The translations under genes were made by a program, and so were the position numbers. This document shows positions 33,670 through 44,969 of a DNA stretch of 64,000 bases, piece after piece. Position 1 is the stretch's first letter. The number at the start of each line of letters is the position of its first letter. The notes below the pieces were generated by a model. The model searched no databases, was not told the DNA's origin, and worked only from the letters and a program-made list of their open reading frames with translations. The stretch lies in assembly GCA_011634665.1 (NCBI GenBank), contig WAEK01000014.1:974501-1038500 (forward strand), written 5' to 3'. The stretch comes from Mortierella sp. BCC40632 (Eukaryota; Mortierellomycota; Mortierellomycetes; Mortierellales; Mortierellaceae).

Positions 33670-35454
33670 CAACATCTATAGTCGTTTGTCAAAACTCGAG
33701 CTTTAGATTAGGATTTTACGCACAGACCTTCCTGGTGGCGAGCCAAATTTTTCCACAGTCATGTTACAAATGATTTGTAGCGTGAGCCATCAACACACAG
33801 TATATCATTATTGTCTTTGCATGACTGATGAGGAGGCGCTCTCGTCACTCCTCTTCCTGAAAATGCGATCATGCAGCTTGGTCAGCTCCCTATTATTTAC
33901 CAAGATTTTGGTGCTCTGACCGCCTCCGTCTGCCTTGCCTGCCTCGATGCCGCCAAGCTCAAGCCGTGTCACTGTACTTGGGATCAGCCCGTCGATCTTG
34001 TGGCTGTGCATTTGACCGAACTCAAGGCTCCAAGACACATTCTTGCGAAGAGGCGATACCTCTGATATCGCTTTCTCAGGCTAGTAAATGAGGGCAATAA
34101 TAACGACCAAGATGGAATGCACAGTTTTGTACACGGTACACTCGCTGTGCACGGCTTTGTGCCACTACCTATCCTCTGGGCTACCGGTCATCCTTGACCG
34201 AGGGTGGATCCACTGCCTACAGGACTGACAGATATTTGGCAATAAACGCCTGCTCTTCTTTTGTGTTATGAATTCAGGAGTATGGGTATGACAAAAAGAA
34301 ATGAATGGAAAGGAGCGATCAGGTTAGAGTAGAGTATTAGGAAGAAGTGGTTGATCATTTTTACTCTCAAATGCCACGATGTTTGCATAGTACCCAACGA
34401 TTGCAGGAGTTGCAATTCACGAGACTGAAGATCAGTGGCATGATATGAAGTGATGCCGATGGAGCATTTATTTGTGATCCTATGGGTCACTGATATGGTG
34501 ACCTATCCTCATGAAAAAAAAAAAAAAGTTTACTGGCTTCTGGGATGTCTTCAGCCGAGTACTATCGCGGGATTCCTGAATGAAGAAAAATGGGTTGGAA
34601 TAGTCATTACAACCGTTCAAAGTCGACGCATAGTAGTACAATTCTTCCATGATCCTACACCCCTAACACGACTTGCTACCCTTACAAGAGCAACTCCACT
34701 GGCTCTGATCCCCCCCCTATCTTCCTCCAGAAAAAGCTACATGGTTTCCGCGTCAGCAACGAGTGCCAACATGAGAGCCTGATCCCAGAGTGGGATCTGC
34801 GTGAACAGAGCTTATGTTCCTTGCATTGCCAAGACGAAACTGCGGATCACTTTTAAGGAACTACAGCAAGCGCTGGTCATGTCCGCAGACGTTAGATCAG
34901 GGGCTTACTTGGCACAGAAGTCTGCCGCAACTGCAAGATAGAACTCAGCTGCAGCTACAACAGGGCCATGCAATGACGATGAATTGCCATCACAAAGGCA
35001 ACACATTAGCTTCACAAAAGCCAAATGCTCTCGCAAATGGCCAGCGTCCTGGAAGCATTGAGGTCTGATCAAAGCCACGCTCTGAAAGGTGGATAGCAGC
35101 CTAGAAGTTCATCACAAAGAAGACCTATGAGGTGCCCGTGTTTAACAACATGCAATCGCCTTCGTAATCCACTGGCATTACCTCCAGCGTCTTGCCGAGA
35201 ATGAAAATGCTGTCTGCGAAGAGAGTCCTTCATTGTCATCAGACCGAGAGAGCAGAGCAGAAGCAGAAATGCCCCCCAGTCCCAACAGAGCACCGCCCTT
35301 AAAGAAATTCTTTTCTTTCCTTCACGTCCATCTGATGGTGGCCATGCCGCGTTTTTTCCTCTTCGCCATTTTGCGCTCAGATCAGCTCTTGTGGAGAGAC
35401 ATTCAGGAAACCTCGGCTCAAGACTCGGGATTATTTTTTTTGGATCGACGCCCT
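33670..35454. other. Gene-poor region with ORF scraps
   Basis: Short open frames (for example 34814-35068, Gln/Leu-rich) without starts, domains or splice support. Poly(A) near 34514. Probably eroded repeats plus the 5' flank of SPC98. Confidence 0.45.
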
Positions 35455-38400
35455 ATGGATAATTCTGACCAGGTCGCGCGTGCCGTTGAGGCATTGGTCA
35501 AGTTACTCCTAGTCGACCGGGCTCCTAATGCCCAACCCGGCAGGAGGAACTCTGACCTCATGGACGTCGACTTAGAGGCACATGGTCAAGTCAGAGAGCC
35601 GCATCAGGATCAGGAACACGGCGGCACTTCAGATGCCCAGGAGACAAGAATCGACGCCGCACAGGAATACTGTCTCCGCATCCTTGGAAGGTACTTTTTT
35701 TTTTTTTTTTTTATTTCGTCCCACCTTTGCTGTGAGTGGGAAAGAACAGTAACACTGGACTATCTCAAATGCGGCAAACAGGCAATAATCTCAAGTCAAC
35801 ACATTGACTTGCTAACACTCTGAAAATCTCGTTTTCTGATGCTACACATATCTGCCGGACAGTCGGATGGCGCCCTCGGTTGTTTCGGACGATATACATA
35901 TCTCGGATGTCATAAAAAAGAAGCGTATGGTTTGTGAAGAGCATGGGCGACCATGGATCTAGAAGAAACAATATAGCAAGTAACCTTTCGTTGTTGAAGC
36001 TCGATCACTGACCAGGATTATCGACTTTATTGTCAACAACCTCTCTTACTTTCTGCCAACTCATAAAAAAAAAAGTAATGCGCGAGGACAGCTCAAATGC
36101 CAAGGCAATCCGATTCTCACATTTGTACTCCAAACTGTCAGCCTGTGTGAGTTCAACCCAATTTCTTCCTCTCTCACCGCCTTAGTCTTTCTTTTCTATT
36201 TGATCCGCGGTGTGAATTCATGACTACGACTATAGACGTGACTGATTCTAACATTTTTTGAGTTGCTTTTGGCATGATAGCCTGTTGTGACCAAAAAATG
36301 GTCCATACTCTATCTTCTCCATGCTCTAAGCAACCAGGCGACCTCGGATATTGGACAGGAGGATGGTACAACTAGACATCATCAATCTCTCCCTTTTCTT
36401 GGACTACATAACCTAGAGACATCGTCAGCCACGCGCCTTCGAGGACAGGAGCGAGAAAGAACCAATACAACCTTATCCGATACCACCATGACAGGACATT
36501 CTCGTCATGGATCCCTTCAGATACCCACGTCTACCCCTTTGCACCAGCCTGCTTCTGGGCAACATTCGGATTCTGTGGTATCAGAGATTCTACGATCACA
36601 AATGGGGGATGAGTTGACGCTTATGCGGGACTTAATCTTTCTCTTTCAGGGTATCAATGGCAAAGTTGTCAGGTTTGGTGCTGAATACGGGACAGTCGAG
36701 TTTGATCCAAATGTAAAGGTCCTTTTACTTGTCTTTTCAGGCTAAACACAAACATGGATACTATTTTAAATTTCAAGTCACTCATGAAGCGACTGTCGTT
36801 TCTATTCTATGTATTAGCTTGAAATCCCCAATTCGGCAAAGAACCTGGTGAAGCGACTTGCAGAGCTAGGATGGTGTTACAAAAAAGCCAAGGCATATGT
36901 AGACGCTACTCTTCAGGATCCTCAGACTGGTCTAGTAGTCCAGGTTAGTAGTGCGGAGATGACTTGATTTGAGAAAGAAGCAGCTCCAGGAATGAGTGCA
37001 AGCAGGCTATGAACATTGGGGTGGCCTTCTCTTAATCGTCCTAACCAGTGAATGGGTTACCATCTCTTTGGCATTGTTTTTGATCAGAGCTTTTGCTCAG
37101 CCTTGCAACAAGAGTTTATTGAATATTTTAGACTTATTGCTATTTTGGAGTCGCATATCGCGCAGGATGTAGATGCTACTGGAGCCAAAGGAGGACTTTC
37201 ACTAAGACGACTGCTTGTTTGGACCCAAGAGACACTTCAGCGCCTATCTCTGATGTCCGTCCTTGTCGAGAATTGCAAAGGTCGGGAAGGAGCAAAGGCT
37301 CGCTCAAATGCACGTGGCGCCGTGCTGCAAACCTGGTCGTGCTTGAAATTATGCACTAACGACTCAGGCTCTTTCGCTTTCACTTTAAACCAGATCTTCA
37401 AGGAGGGGCGCTGATTGCAGTTGTGCACGAGTACAGACAGCATGGAGATCCCTTGATCCAGCGGTTTATTCACCGTCTTCTTGAACGCGTCTCTGCACCT
37501 TTCTACGTGATGCTCCAACGATGGATATACGATGGCGAGTTGGAAGACCCTCGCTCCGAGTTTTTTATCGCATTTGATCCAGAGTGTCGAGAGGAGGATA
37601 TGTGGCAACGGAAATACTTTATTCGCATGGATATGCTGCCAGCGTTCATTGGTTTGCCTTTAGCAAAAAAAGTAAGTGATTGCAATATCCCTCTCCCTCC
37701 TCCTCCTCCTCCTGTTATGCCATTTACACATCCACGTCTACTCATCCTCTTTACTCGTTTGCGTTGAGAAAGAGAAGGAGCATTCATCGCTTGCGTCATT
37801 CCTGATCTTTATCCTTTCCCCCTTCCCCTCCTCGACATCATTTTGGATAGATACTTTCTATCGGGAAATCGCTCAATTTCTTGCGACACAAATGCGATGA
37901 CGGAGACTGGTTCCTGCAGAACCATGGCGTGGGAAAGTGTATGTGAGTTGGACACAAATAACCTCCGCTTTTCTATCTTACTACTGTGCAAGTCACGCCT
38001 TTTTTCGCTATGCAATCCCTCTAGGCTCGTGCCGACAAAAGCCCAAACGATGGATAGAAATGTGTTGCGCATGTGCTAATATACGCCCTGCCTTGTCACT
38101 TTACCGCCTCCCTCCCTCCTATCCGCGAATTAGCGCTGAAATATGGCGATATCGCTGACCTGGAAAGTTCTATTGACGAGGCCTACTCCAAGACGAGCAA
38201 ACGACTCCTTAGTCTACTCAAGACCAAGTTCAAACTGATGGATCATCTTACGGCAATCAAGCGGTACTTGTTACTTGGCCAAGGTGACTTTATTCAGTTC
38301 TTGATGGAGTCTCTGGGGTAGGTGATACAGACGAAGCTCAACTTTTGATTGGGTGCTATTTTGCTACTGAGCTAACCGATGCTAGACTATACCGGGGATA

Positions 38401-39980
38401 GAGACACACATGTTTGAAGAAGAGAAAAAAAAGCTCTCCCCTAACGTTAACCCATCTTTCTTCTGTACCCCTGCAATATGCCCCCTTCCCCCTTCCCCCT
38501 CATTACTGATCGCTATTGGCTCTTGAATCTGATAGCTCAAGTCTCTCTCAACCAGCCAATACCTTGTTCCGTCACAATTTAACGGGCACATTGGAAGCCG
38601 CCATCCGGGGTTCGAATGCCCAGTTCGATGACCCCGAGGTATTACCACGGCTCGACGTCCGATTGTTAGAAATCTCGTCGGGCGACAGCGGTTGGGATAT
38701 CTTCAGTCTGGATTACCACATGGACTCGCCTATCAACGCCATCATTACGCCTGCATCCATGCATCAGTATCTAAAGATGTTCAACTTTCTTTGGCGGCTG
38801 AAACGAGTCGAACATGCACTCTCTTCTGCGTGGCGGAGGCAGACGACGAGTGCAAGAGTGATCCACCCTATTCGCGGTAAGATTGTCTTTACAGTGGTTC
38901 TCTTTCTTTTTTCGGCGGCAGTGGATTATAGACAAAAAGAGTGCTAGAAAATGGGCTAGGAACTGAAAGGCGGAAGAAGGGAGGAAAGAGGAGGTATCGG
39001 GGGCCGATTACAGCATCAGTGGAGTGTGTTTACCATTTTTAACCTTCCGTCCGTGGGCTCGGGGGAACTGATGTACTTGTAGTACAAATACCATGCAGAT
39101 GCTCCTCCCTCTATCATACCACATCCTCTGGGAAGAAAAAAAAAGTATTTGGGAATGAGGAGGGTCCTGTGGACTTTGTGCGGGCGGAGATATTGTCGGT
39201 GTATTCATCTGTAGGACCTCCTACTGGCGTTGAGCTCATGCACGAACTGACTCGAGTTGCGGATGACCCCAACCCTCTCTCTCCCCCTCATCTTCTTTTC
39301 CTCTCTCTTCCTCTTATCGTTGACTAGAATTGATGCCGGGACTTCATCAGTGTAGAATCGTTTGTGGTGAGATGATCCACTTTGTCTACCAGCTCCAGTA
39401 CTACATCCTATTTGAAGTGCTCGAGTGTTCATGGGCCAAGTTACTCAAGACTATCCAAAAGGAAAAGAATGATCTTGATTCGGTGATAGAAGCTCATCAA
39501 CGGTATCTAAGTGATGTAACTTCCAAGGGACTCCTCCAAGTCTCGCATGACGAAAACCTAATGTCGCGAATGCTCGAGATCTTGGCCACTATCCTAGACT
39601 ACAAAGTTGCACAGGACAACCTCTACGATTTTGCACTAGAGGAGATTGAGAGACGAAGGATCAAACAACGAGAGGCCGATATGCGGACCAGGATGGGTCG
39701 TTGGGGTCTAACGGACGCGGACGAGGCTCTGGATAAGATTCCCGATGAACAGTTCAAAGACGTTGTTACGCCCTTACTCGAGATTGTGAACGAATACTCG
39801 ATTCAGTTCAAGCGTGAGGTATATGAACTGTTGACAACACTTGCTGCTGATGGAGACTCAGAACTCAAGTCATTAAGTACACGCCTTGACTTTAACAAGT
39901 TTTATGACAAGACCCTGAACGTCGTCTTGGCTACGACTGCGAGCTCGACAACCACGGCGAACAGAAAGTCGACACGGTAA
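35455..39980 (+). CDS. SPC98: Gamma-tubulin complex component 3 (Spc98/GCP3)
   Basis: Eleven-exon model, 890 aa: 35455-35690, 35863-35933, 36076-36146, 36281-36712, 36818-36943, 37088-37280, 37394-37671, 37851-37938, 38134-38317, 38536-38876, 39328-39980; all phases close. GCP3 is a core subunit of the gamma-tubulin small complex that nucleates microtubules at spindle pole bodies. The N-terminal part has GSRMAPSVV and the KKWSILYLLHALSNQ block. The GRIP1 region includes MRDLIFLFQGINGKVVRF, RWIYDGELEDPRSEFFI and LAKK|ILSIGKSLNFLR. GRIP2 includes RYLLLGQGDFIQFLMESLG, FRHNLTGTLEAAIRGSNAQF, GWDIFSLDYHMDSPINA and FEVLECSWAKL. The last exon ends with the RLDFNKFY motif and a basic tail. Exons 2 and 3 are the least certain; the acceptor of exon 3 follows a run of A. 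An AATAAA lies near 40112. Confidence 0.92.
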
Positions 39981-40927
39981 CAAGAGGAAGAAAGAGGCGG
40001 CGACTAAAAGAGAAGTAGAGGAAAAGAGATAGCGCGGTCGAGGTTGTTGCCTTGATGACCTAGAGTGTAGGCGATGCAAGTATGGCGCATTCGATGTATA
40101 TACAACACCGTAATAAACACCTTTTTTTTTTTTTTTTCATATTTTCAAGTGGCGCTTGGCCCAAATCTCAGCCTTGTGCGTCCCACGATCTGACTGTCGA
40201 ATACTTTGCTCACACTGAGATGCTGGCTGAGGAGGGGAGAGCAAAAGGACAGGGGCACCACATGCGCCATTAGCGAATGACTCGTCTTCTTGGGTCACTT
40301 TTGGATACACCAATATTTGACAGAGAGAGCGAAGGGCTGAGGTCGGAAGCGGACAAAAGGAGAAGACAAAAAAAAAAAAAAATAGGAACACTCTCTGAAT
40401 CGCCTAGGAGGAGAGAACCTATGTCTATGAGGGCGTGCGCGTGCATGACTATCACCTTTCTTTGTCTCTTCTACTGGCCCAGCAACAGGACCATGCTCTT
40501 CTGGCTCGGGGCCAAAAGTACGAAAAATAAGGAAAAAAGAACACAAGTCGAGTCCTATTGGGGCTCCGTCTCTCGTTCTCGTTCGCCATTCTCGCCGTTT
40601 GCTGGCTTTTGGTGCTTGATTGCGAATCCTCTCCTCCAGACTCATCTCGCTACATGCCCTCCGGCCTACCCTAGGCTAACAGGAGCGCTACGGACCAAAA
40701 GAGTATCCACGAGGGCAATGTCTTTTGGCGACTATAAAATGAGAAGCGCTGTTGACCTCTTTCTTTTTCTTTTTCTTTCGTTTTCTCTGATTCATCGCGG
40801 CATTCACTCGTCCTGGTCATCCGATTGCATCTCTTCCATTGTGCATCTCTTTCATCTCTTCATTTGTGTCTTTATTACTCTTCTCCATCTCAGCACATCT
40901 TGGTCCAACCTATTAAGTCCCAACAAC
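39981..40927. other. Intergenic/promoter region before the CoA-transferase gene
   Basis: Poly(T) at about 40122-40138 and poly(A) at about 40369-40382. A long ORF from 40277 reads straight into the CoA-transferase but only by lack of stops. Confidence 0.5.
40733..40739 (+). promoter_or_regulatory. TATA box (TATAAAA) of the CoA-transferase gene
   Basis: TATAAAA about 190 bases upstream of the ATG at 40928, followed by a CT/TTTC-rich leader. Confidence 0.55.
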
Positions 40928-43222
40928 ATGTTTACACACCAATCGAACCGCTGCCTTTCCAACCTAGTCAGGCACACTTCCAAGACCCCATCTCTCTTGT
41001 CACTACACAAGGCTCCGTCCTCAACACCTGCCCTTCTTGGTCAAGTCCTCTCTCACCACCACCGTCGTCCCGCAGCTGCAGTCACGACAGGTAGTCGTGT
41101 GTTCTCGAGCCACTCTAGTCGGTGCTTGGACCAAGCACGTGAAACCGATGCGGTCGAATCTCTCTTCTATAATCATCACCATAGCCAACCAAGCGAGCCT
41201 GAGCAAGGCACAACCTCAAGATCAGTCCAGGTCCCAGTTGAGGAACCAGGTCCGCTCCATGGGATCCGAGTGCTTGACTTGACTCGAGTTCTTGGTAAGT
41301 GACTCTTGAGTATCTGTCTCTTTCACATAGACTCGTCTTTTCCTCTTTCTCTTGCTCTTCTCCTAGTCTCACTCTGTTAAAAGGTTAGGGACTGGGCAAC
41401 AAAGTATCCTGACTTGCCTAGGAACAGCCCTAGTAGACCGTGTCTTGGTTTCCTTTTTGCCTAGGGGCGAAATAGAATTCATGCACCCTTGCCTTTCTGT
41501 GTTTACTTTTTTTTTTATTTTGATTTTTTCACGTTTGTTTTCTGCACGCGGGATTTTTTTTTTTTTTTATGTGAGCTGACGCAGGATTCCGCCTTGTTTT
41601 CCCGTTCTTTGTTCACGTTTTTCACTACTACCCTGTTCGGGAAACCGAAAAAATAGCTGGTCCATACTGCACACAATTGCTTGGCGATCTCGGGTAAGTC
41701 GATCAGTCGCAACTAAGAGGAGGAACCAGTTAGAAGAGACTGGTGAAGAGATTCATCAAAAGAAAATCCCCGAGAGTTCTTCACTCGCAGAACAAGAAGA
41801 AGAGAAAAACTAATGTTCAAATGGTCAACAAAAAAAAAATACTTTATAGTGCTGAGGTAATCAAGGTCGAGAAACCCGATGGTGGAGATGATACCCGAGC
41901 TTGGGGGCCACCCTTTGCCACGAACATCGATGAAGAAGATCCTAATCACGAGAGTGCCTACTTCTTGAGCGTGAATCGGAACAAGAAATCAATTACTGTC
42001 AATATCCGGTCAGAGGCCGGTCGTCAATTGCTTTATGATCTTGTCCGAAAAGTCGATGTCCTAGTCGAGAACTATGTCCCAGGAAAGCTTGAATCGATGG
42101 GACTTGGGTATAAACAGCTTAGTGCTTTGAACCCACGCCTTATCTATGCTTCTATCACTGGTAAGGCAAGATGGGTTCAAGGGGGGAAGGAAAAGAGACG
42201 ATTGCCTACCTAGTACTGCTGCTGATAAGGACCTCTGGTTTCTTTCTTTTTGTAAATGGTCACTTTGTAGGATATGGTCAGACAGGGCCATATGCCAATC
42301 GCCCAGGCTACGATGTCATGATTGAAGCTGAGGCTGGACTCATGTACATTACTGGTGAAGAAGATGGCCCTCCTGTCAAAGTTGGCGTTGCCGTGACAGG
42401 TAGGAGAGAGAGAAATGATGATGGTGCTTTTAAACTGCATGCCTACATGATATATTCCTCCGAATCCCCTGACCCTTTTTCTAATTCCCGACAAATCTTA
42501 TATCCCTGTGCCCTCTGACTCCCCAACTCTTTTTAGATTTGACAACTGGCCTGTATGCGCACTCGGCTGTTCTTGCTGCATTGTACGCAAGGAACAGGAC
42601 AGGTCTAGGACAGCACGTAGACTGTTCGTTGCTCGAGTCCCAAGTCGCCATTTTAGCCAACATTGGAAGTAGTTTCCTGATTGCTGGCAAAGAAGCCAAA
42701 CGGATGGGAACGGGCCACCCGTCGATCGTCCCTTACCAGGTGCTCGAGACGCGTGATTCACACATTATGATTGGAGCGGGTAACGATACTCAGTTCCGAT
42801 CGCTGTGCAAGGTCCTCCAATTGGATACCCTGAGCGAGAACCCACTTTACCGTACGAACCGGGACCGGGTCACAAACCGTGAAGACCTAATCCGGATCCT
42901 GACGAATCGCCTCAGGTCTGAGAACAACGCGTTCTGGCTTAAGGCCCTTGAAGGTCAGGGAGTACCGTTTGCACCTATCAATAATATTGGTCAGACATTC
43001 TCGCATCCACAAGTCCTAGCACGAGGCATGGTTCAGGAGATTGAACATCCAAAGGCAGGAAAAATCAAATTGGCAGGCACGCCCGTCAAATATTCGCATA
43101 CGAAACCGAGTATCCGGACCCCACCTCCGCTGCTGGGTCAACACACTGACCACGTGCTGCAAGATATCCTTGAATATGACAATACCAAGATTCAGTCACT
43201 GAAGGAGTCAAAGGCCGTGTGA
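40928..43222 (+). CDS. SUGCT: CoA-transferase family III (SUGCT/formyl-CoA transferase-like), mitochondrial
   Basis: Five-exon gene, 509 aa: 40928-41294, 41657-41693, 41850-42160, 42271-42399, 42537-43222; all phases close. Family III enzymes move CoA between carboxylic acids through an Asp-bound intermediate; the closest look is to succinate-hydroxymethylglutarate CoA-transferase. The start [19 protein letters not shown] is basic, hydroxylated and lacks acids, so mitochondrial import is likely. Core motifs: [61 protein letters not shown] (the Asp in PGYD is the expected catalytic residue), [20 protein letters not shown] and PFAPINNI. The second exon is only 37 bases. I chose the ATG at 40928 over the longer upstream frame because it gives a clean targeting peptide and lies after a TATA box. 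Substrate specificity cannot be read from sequence. Confidence 0.9.
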
Positions 43223-43500
43223 AGTTTTAAAGACGGTCAGGGAGAAAAAGTGGGGCAACAGACTACAGTCTGTACACTTGAAAAGAAGAAGGACACTTAG
43301 AACTGGGATAGAAAACGAGCAAGAGAAAGGGAAGGGAGGAGATACCATATAGAACGCAACCTCTTCTTACTCCCGAGTAGGAGGTCAGTCACACCAAGCA
43401 AACATTCAATAAAGAAGAAACAGGCTGTATACCAATATATTCCTGCATTGGACCAACGAAGAAGATCGTTTCAGTTCCGGTGTTCTCCCTCTACAGCTGC

Positions 43501-43541
<41 letters not shown>

Positions 43542-44086
43542 GGAGGGAGAGATGGAAATGAAAGGAGAGATGGCCCCAACAAGAGCAATACTCCATTGTG
43601 GGGTGGAATGGCGCACCATACTCGACAATATGACTATCAGACGGACAGGCTGTCGAGAATATATAATTTTTTTGTACAGTACGGTACACGATTCAGCATA
43701 GTGCAAAGGGTAAAAAACGCCTGTCGAGAACGTATAATTTTGTATAGTACACAGTACTATGTAGTGCAAAGGGTAAAGACGCCTGTCGACCAGCGAACAG
43801 CGTATTGTGCCCTACTTGGCTGCACTATATTTTATTATTTTTTATGAGGGGCGCCATTCTAGAGTGTGGCGGACGAGTGAGAATGAGAGGGAGTGAGAGA
43901 GGAGGGGATTGGGTAATCGGCCAATAATTACGAGTCTAATGCTGTGTAATGTGGAGAGAAAGGACCGTGACCCCTGGCGACTCATTTCTTCCCCATTCCA
44001 ATAAACGCTTTACTGGAGCAAGGGCAGAAAATTGGGTCCAAAAAGGGGAGAGTCATTAAAGGCCGGTTGGGAAAGACTCGCTTTCT
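43223..44086. other. Convergent intergenic region with local repeats
   Basis: Holds an AATAAA near 43408, (GA)n at 43505-43535, and tandem units containing TGTCGAGAA...TATAATTT...GTGCAAAGGGTAAA at 43649-43790. No gene seen. Confidence 0.6.
43649..43790. repeat. Degenerate tandem repeat, units of about 65-69 bp
   Basis: Unit 1 begins GCTGTCGAGAATATATAATT (about 43649). Unit 2 begins GCCTGTCGAGAACGTATAAT (about 43719). A third start GCCTGTCGAC lies at about 43781. Both full units end with AGTGCAAAGGGTAAA. Confidence 0.85.
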
Positions 44087-44764
44087 TTACTTCTTCTTGG
44101 GGACGGTGATGGTGATCTTTCTGCGCTTCTTGAAGGCATCGCTACCATCCTTGTCCTTGGCACCGGGGAACTCGGGAATATAGACACTCTTGCGACCATA
44201 GTTGGCAATCAAAGGCTGGACACCGCTCAACTTGCCTCCGTTCTTGCCATTGACTTCAATATCAATACAGTTGGAGTAGAGCTCACGGTTACCGATGGCA
44301 TTGTTCCAGATCCACTGAAGGATGGCCTTGCCTGAAGGAGCGCTGCTGGGGATCTTAACAGGGACACGGTAGTTGGCACCGTACTGGGCACCACGAAGGC
44401 AGCTACGAAGCACGGTGTGGATAACAACCCAGGTTTTGCCGTTGTCGTAGGAGAGGGCCCACTGACAGTGTCCACCTCCGTGCGAGGCACCGATGTTGTA
44501 CTTTGTGTTGAGAGTCTGACCTGCCTTAACCTTGAAGCGCTTTGAGGCAGGGGTGGTGTGTTTGCACAAGGGCTGGTTGATTGAATCAAAAGTGCCAACG
44601 GGAGCGTTGATGTCGTAGTCGACACTCTTGCCCTTGGGTGGGGCAGGGCAGCCCTTGAAGTTGCCATAGCGAGGGCAAGGGTACTCAATGCTGGAGTGGG
44701 CTTGAACAGCCACAACAGACAAGCAGGCGACGACAATGGCGACAAGAGTTGACTTAAACAACAT
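44087..44764 (-). CDS. AA11-like lytic polysaccharide monooxygenase candidate 1 (secreted)
   Basis: Single-exon ORF of 225 aa, ATG at 44764-44762. The signal peptide MLFKSTLVAIVVACLSVVAV-QA is followed directly by His23, the hallmark of an LPMO, where the mature N-terminal His binds copper. A second candidate ligand is H95 in GASHGGGHCQWALS, and the axial aromatic is likely Y163 in GNRELYSNC. This ASHGGG...CQ.ALS.D.G and W.W.N..GNRE.Y.NC pattern resembles AA11/chitin-binding type-4 proteins that oxidise chitin (family knowledge). Six or more conserved Cys suggest disulphides. The tail is Lys-rich (KKRRKITITVPKKK). Chitin or a related cell-wall glucan is the likely substrate, either the fungus's own wall or that of prey; not provable here. 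Paralogous to the genes at 50760 and 55385. Confidence 0.82.
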   Translation of the reverse strand: MLFKSTLVAIVVACLSVVAVQAHSSIEYPCPRYGNFKGCPAPPKGKSVDYDINAPVGTFDSINQPLCKHTTPASKRFKVKAGQTLNTKYNIGASHGGGHCQWALSYDNGKTWVVIHTVLRSCLRGAQYGANYRVPVKIPSSAPSGKAILQWIWNNAIGNRELYSNCIDIEVNGKNGGKLSGVQPLIANYGRKSVYIPEFPGAKDKDGSDAFKKRRKITITVPKKK

Positions 44765-44786
44765 GGTGAATTGAGTGAGTGAAGAG

Positions 44787-44788
<2 letters not shown>

Positions 44789-44813
<25 letters not shown>
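44789..44813. repeat. (GT)n microsatellite
   Basis: About 12 GT units in the 5' leader region of LPMO candidate 1 (CA repeat on its sense strand). Confidence 0.93.
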
Positions 44814-44818
<5 letters not shown>

Positions 44819-44962
44819 GCTGGCGAGGGTCGTTAGGAGATCGGGAGAGGGACTCGAGGATGACTGGGGTCACTTCAGTGAGGGGTTACAAGAGAAGATG
44901 ACTGAGGTACAAAGAGAAGATGAGTGAGGAAAAGAAGAGAGAACTGTTACAGGAGGAGGAGT

Positions 44963-44969
44963 CTTTATA
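44963..44969 (-). promoter_or_regulatory. TATA box of LPMO candidate 1
   Basis: Reads TATAAAG on the minus strand, about 200 bases upstream of the start codon, a spacing like those of the two paralogues. Confidence 0.5.

Noticed and set aside
37052..37414. 120-codon ORF reading through SPC98 exon 6 and its intron
   Set aside because: Extends past the phase-consistent GTCGGG donor at 37281; the next conserved block resumes only after 37394.
40277..40927. Upstream 217-codon extension of the CoA-transferase ORF
   Set aside because: Contains poly-Lys from an A run and crosses a TATA box; the ATG at 40928 gives a clean mitochondrial presequence.
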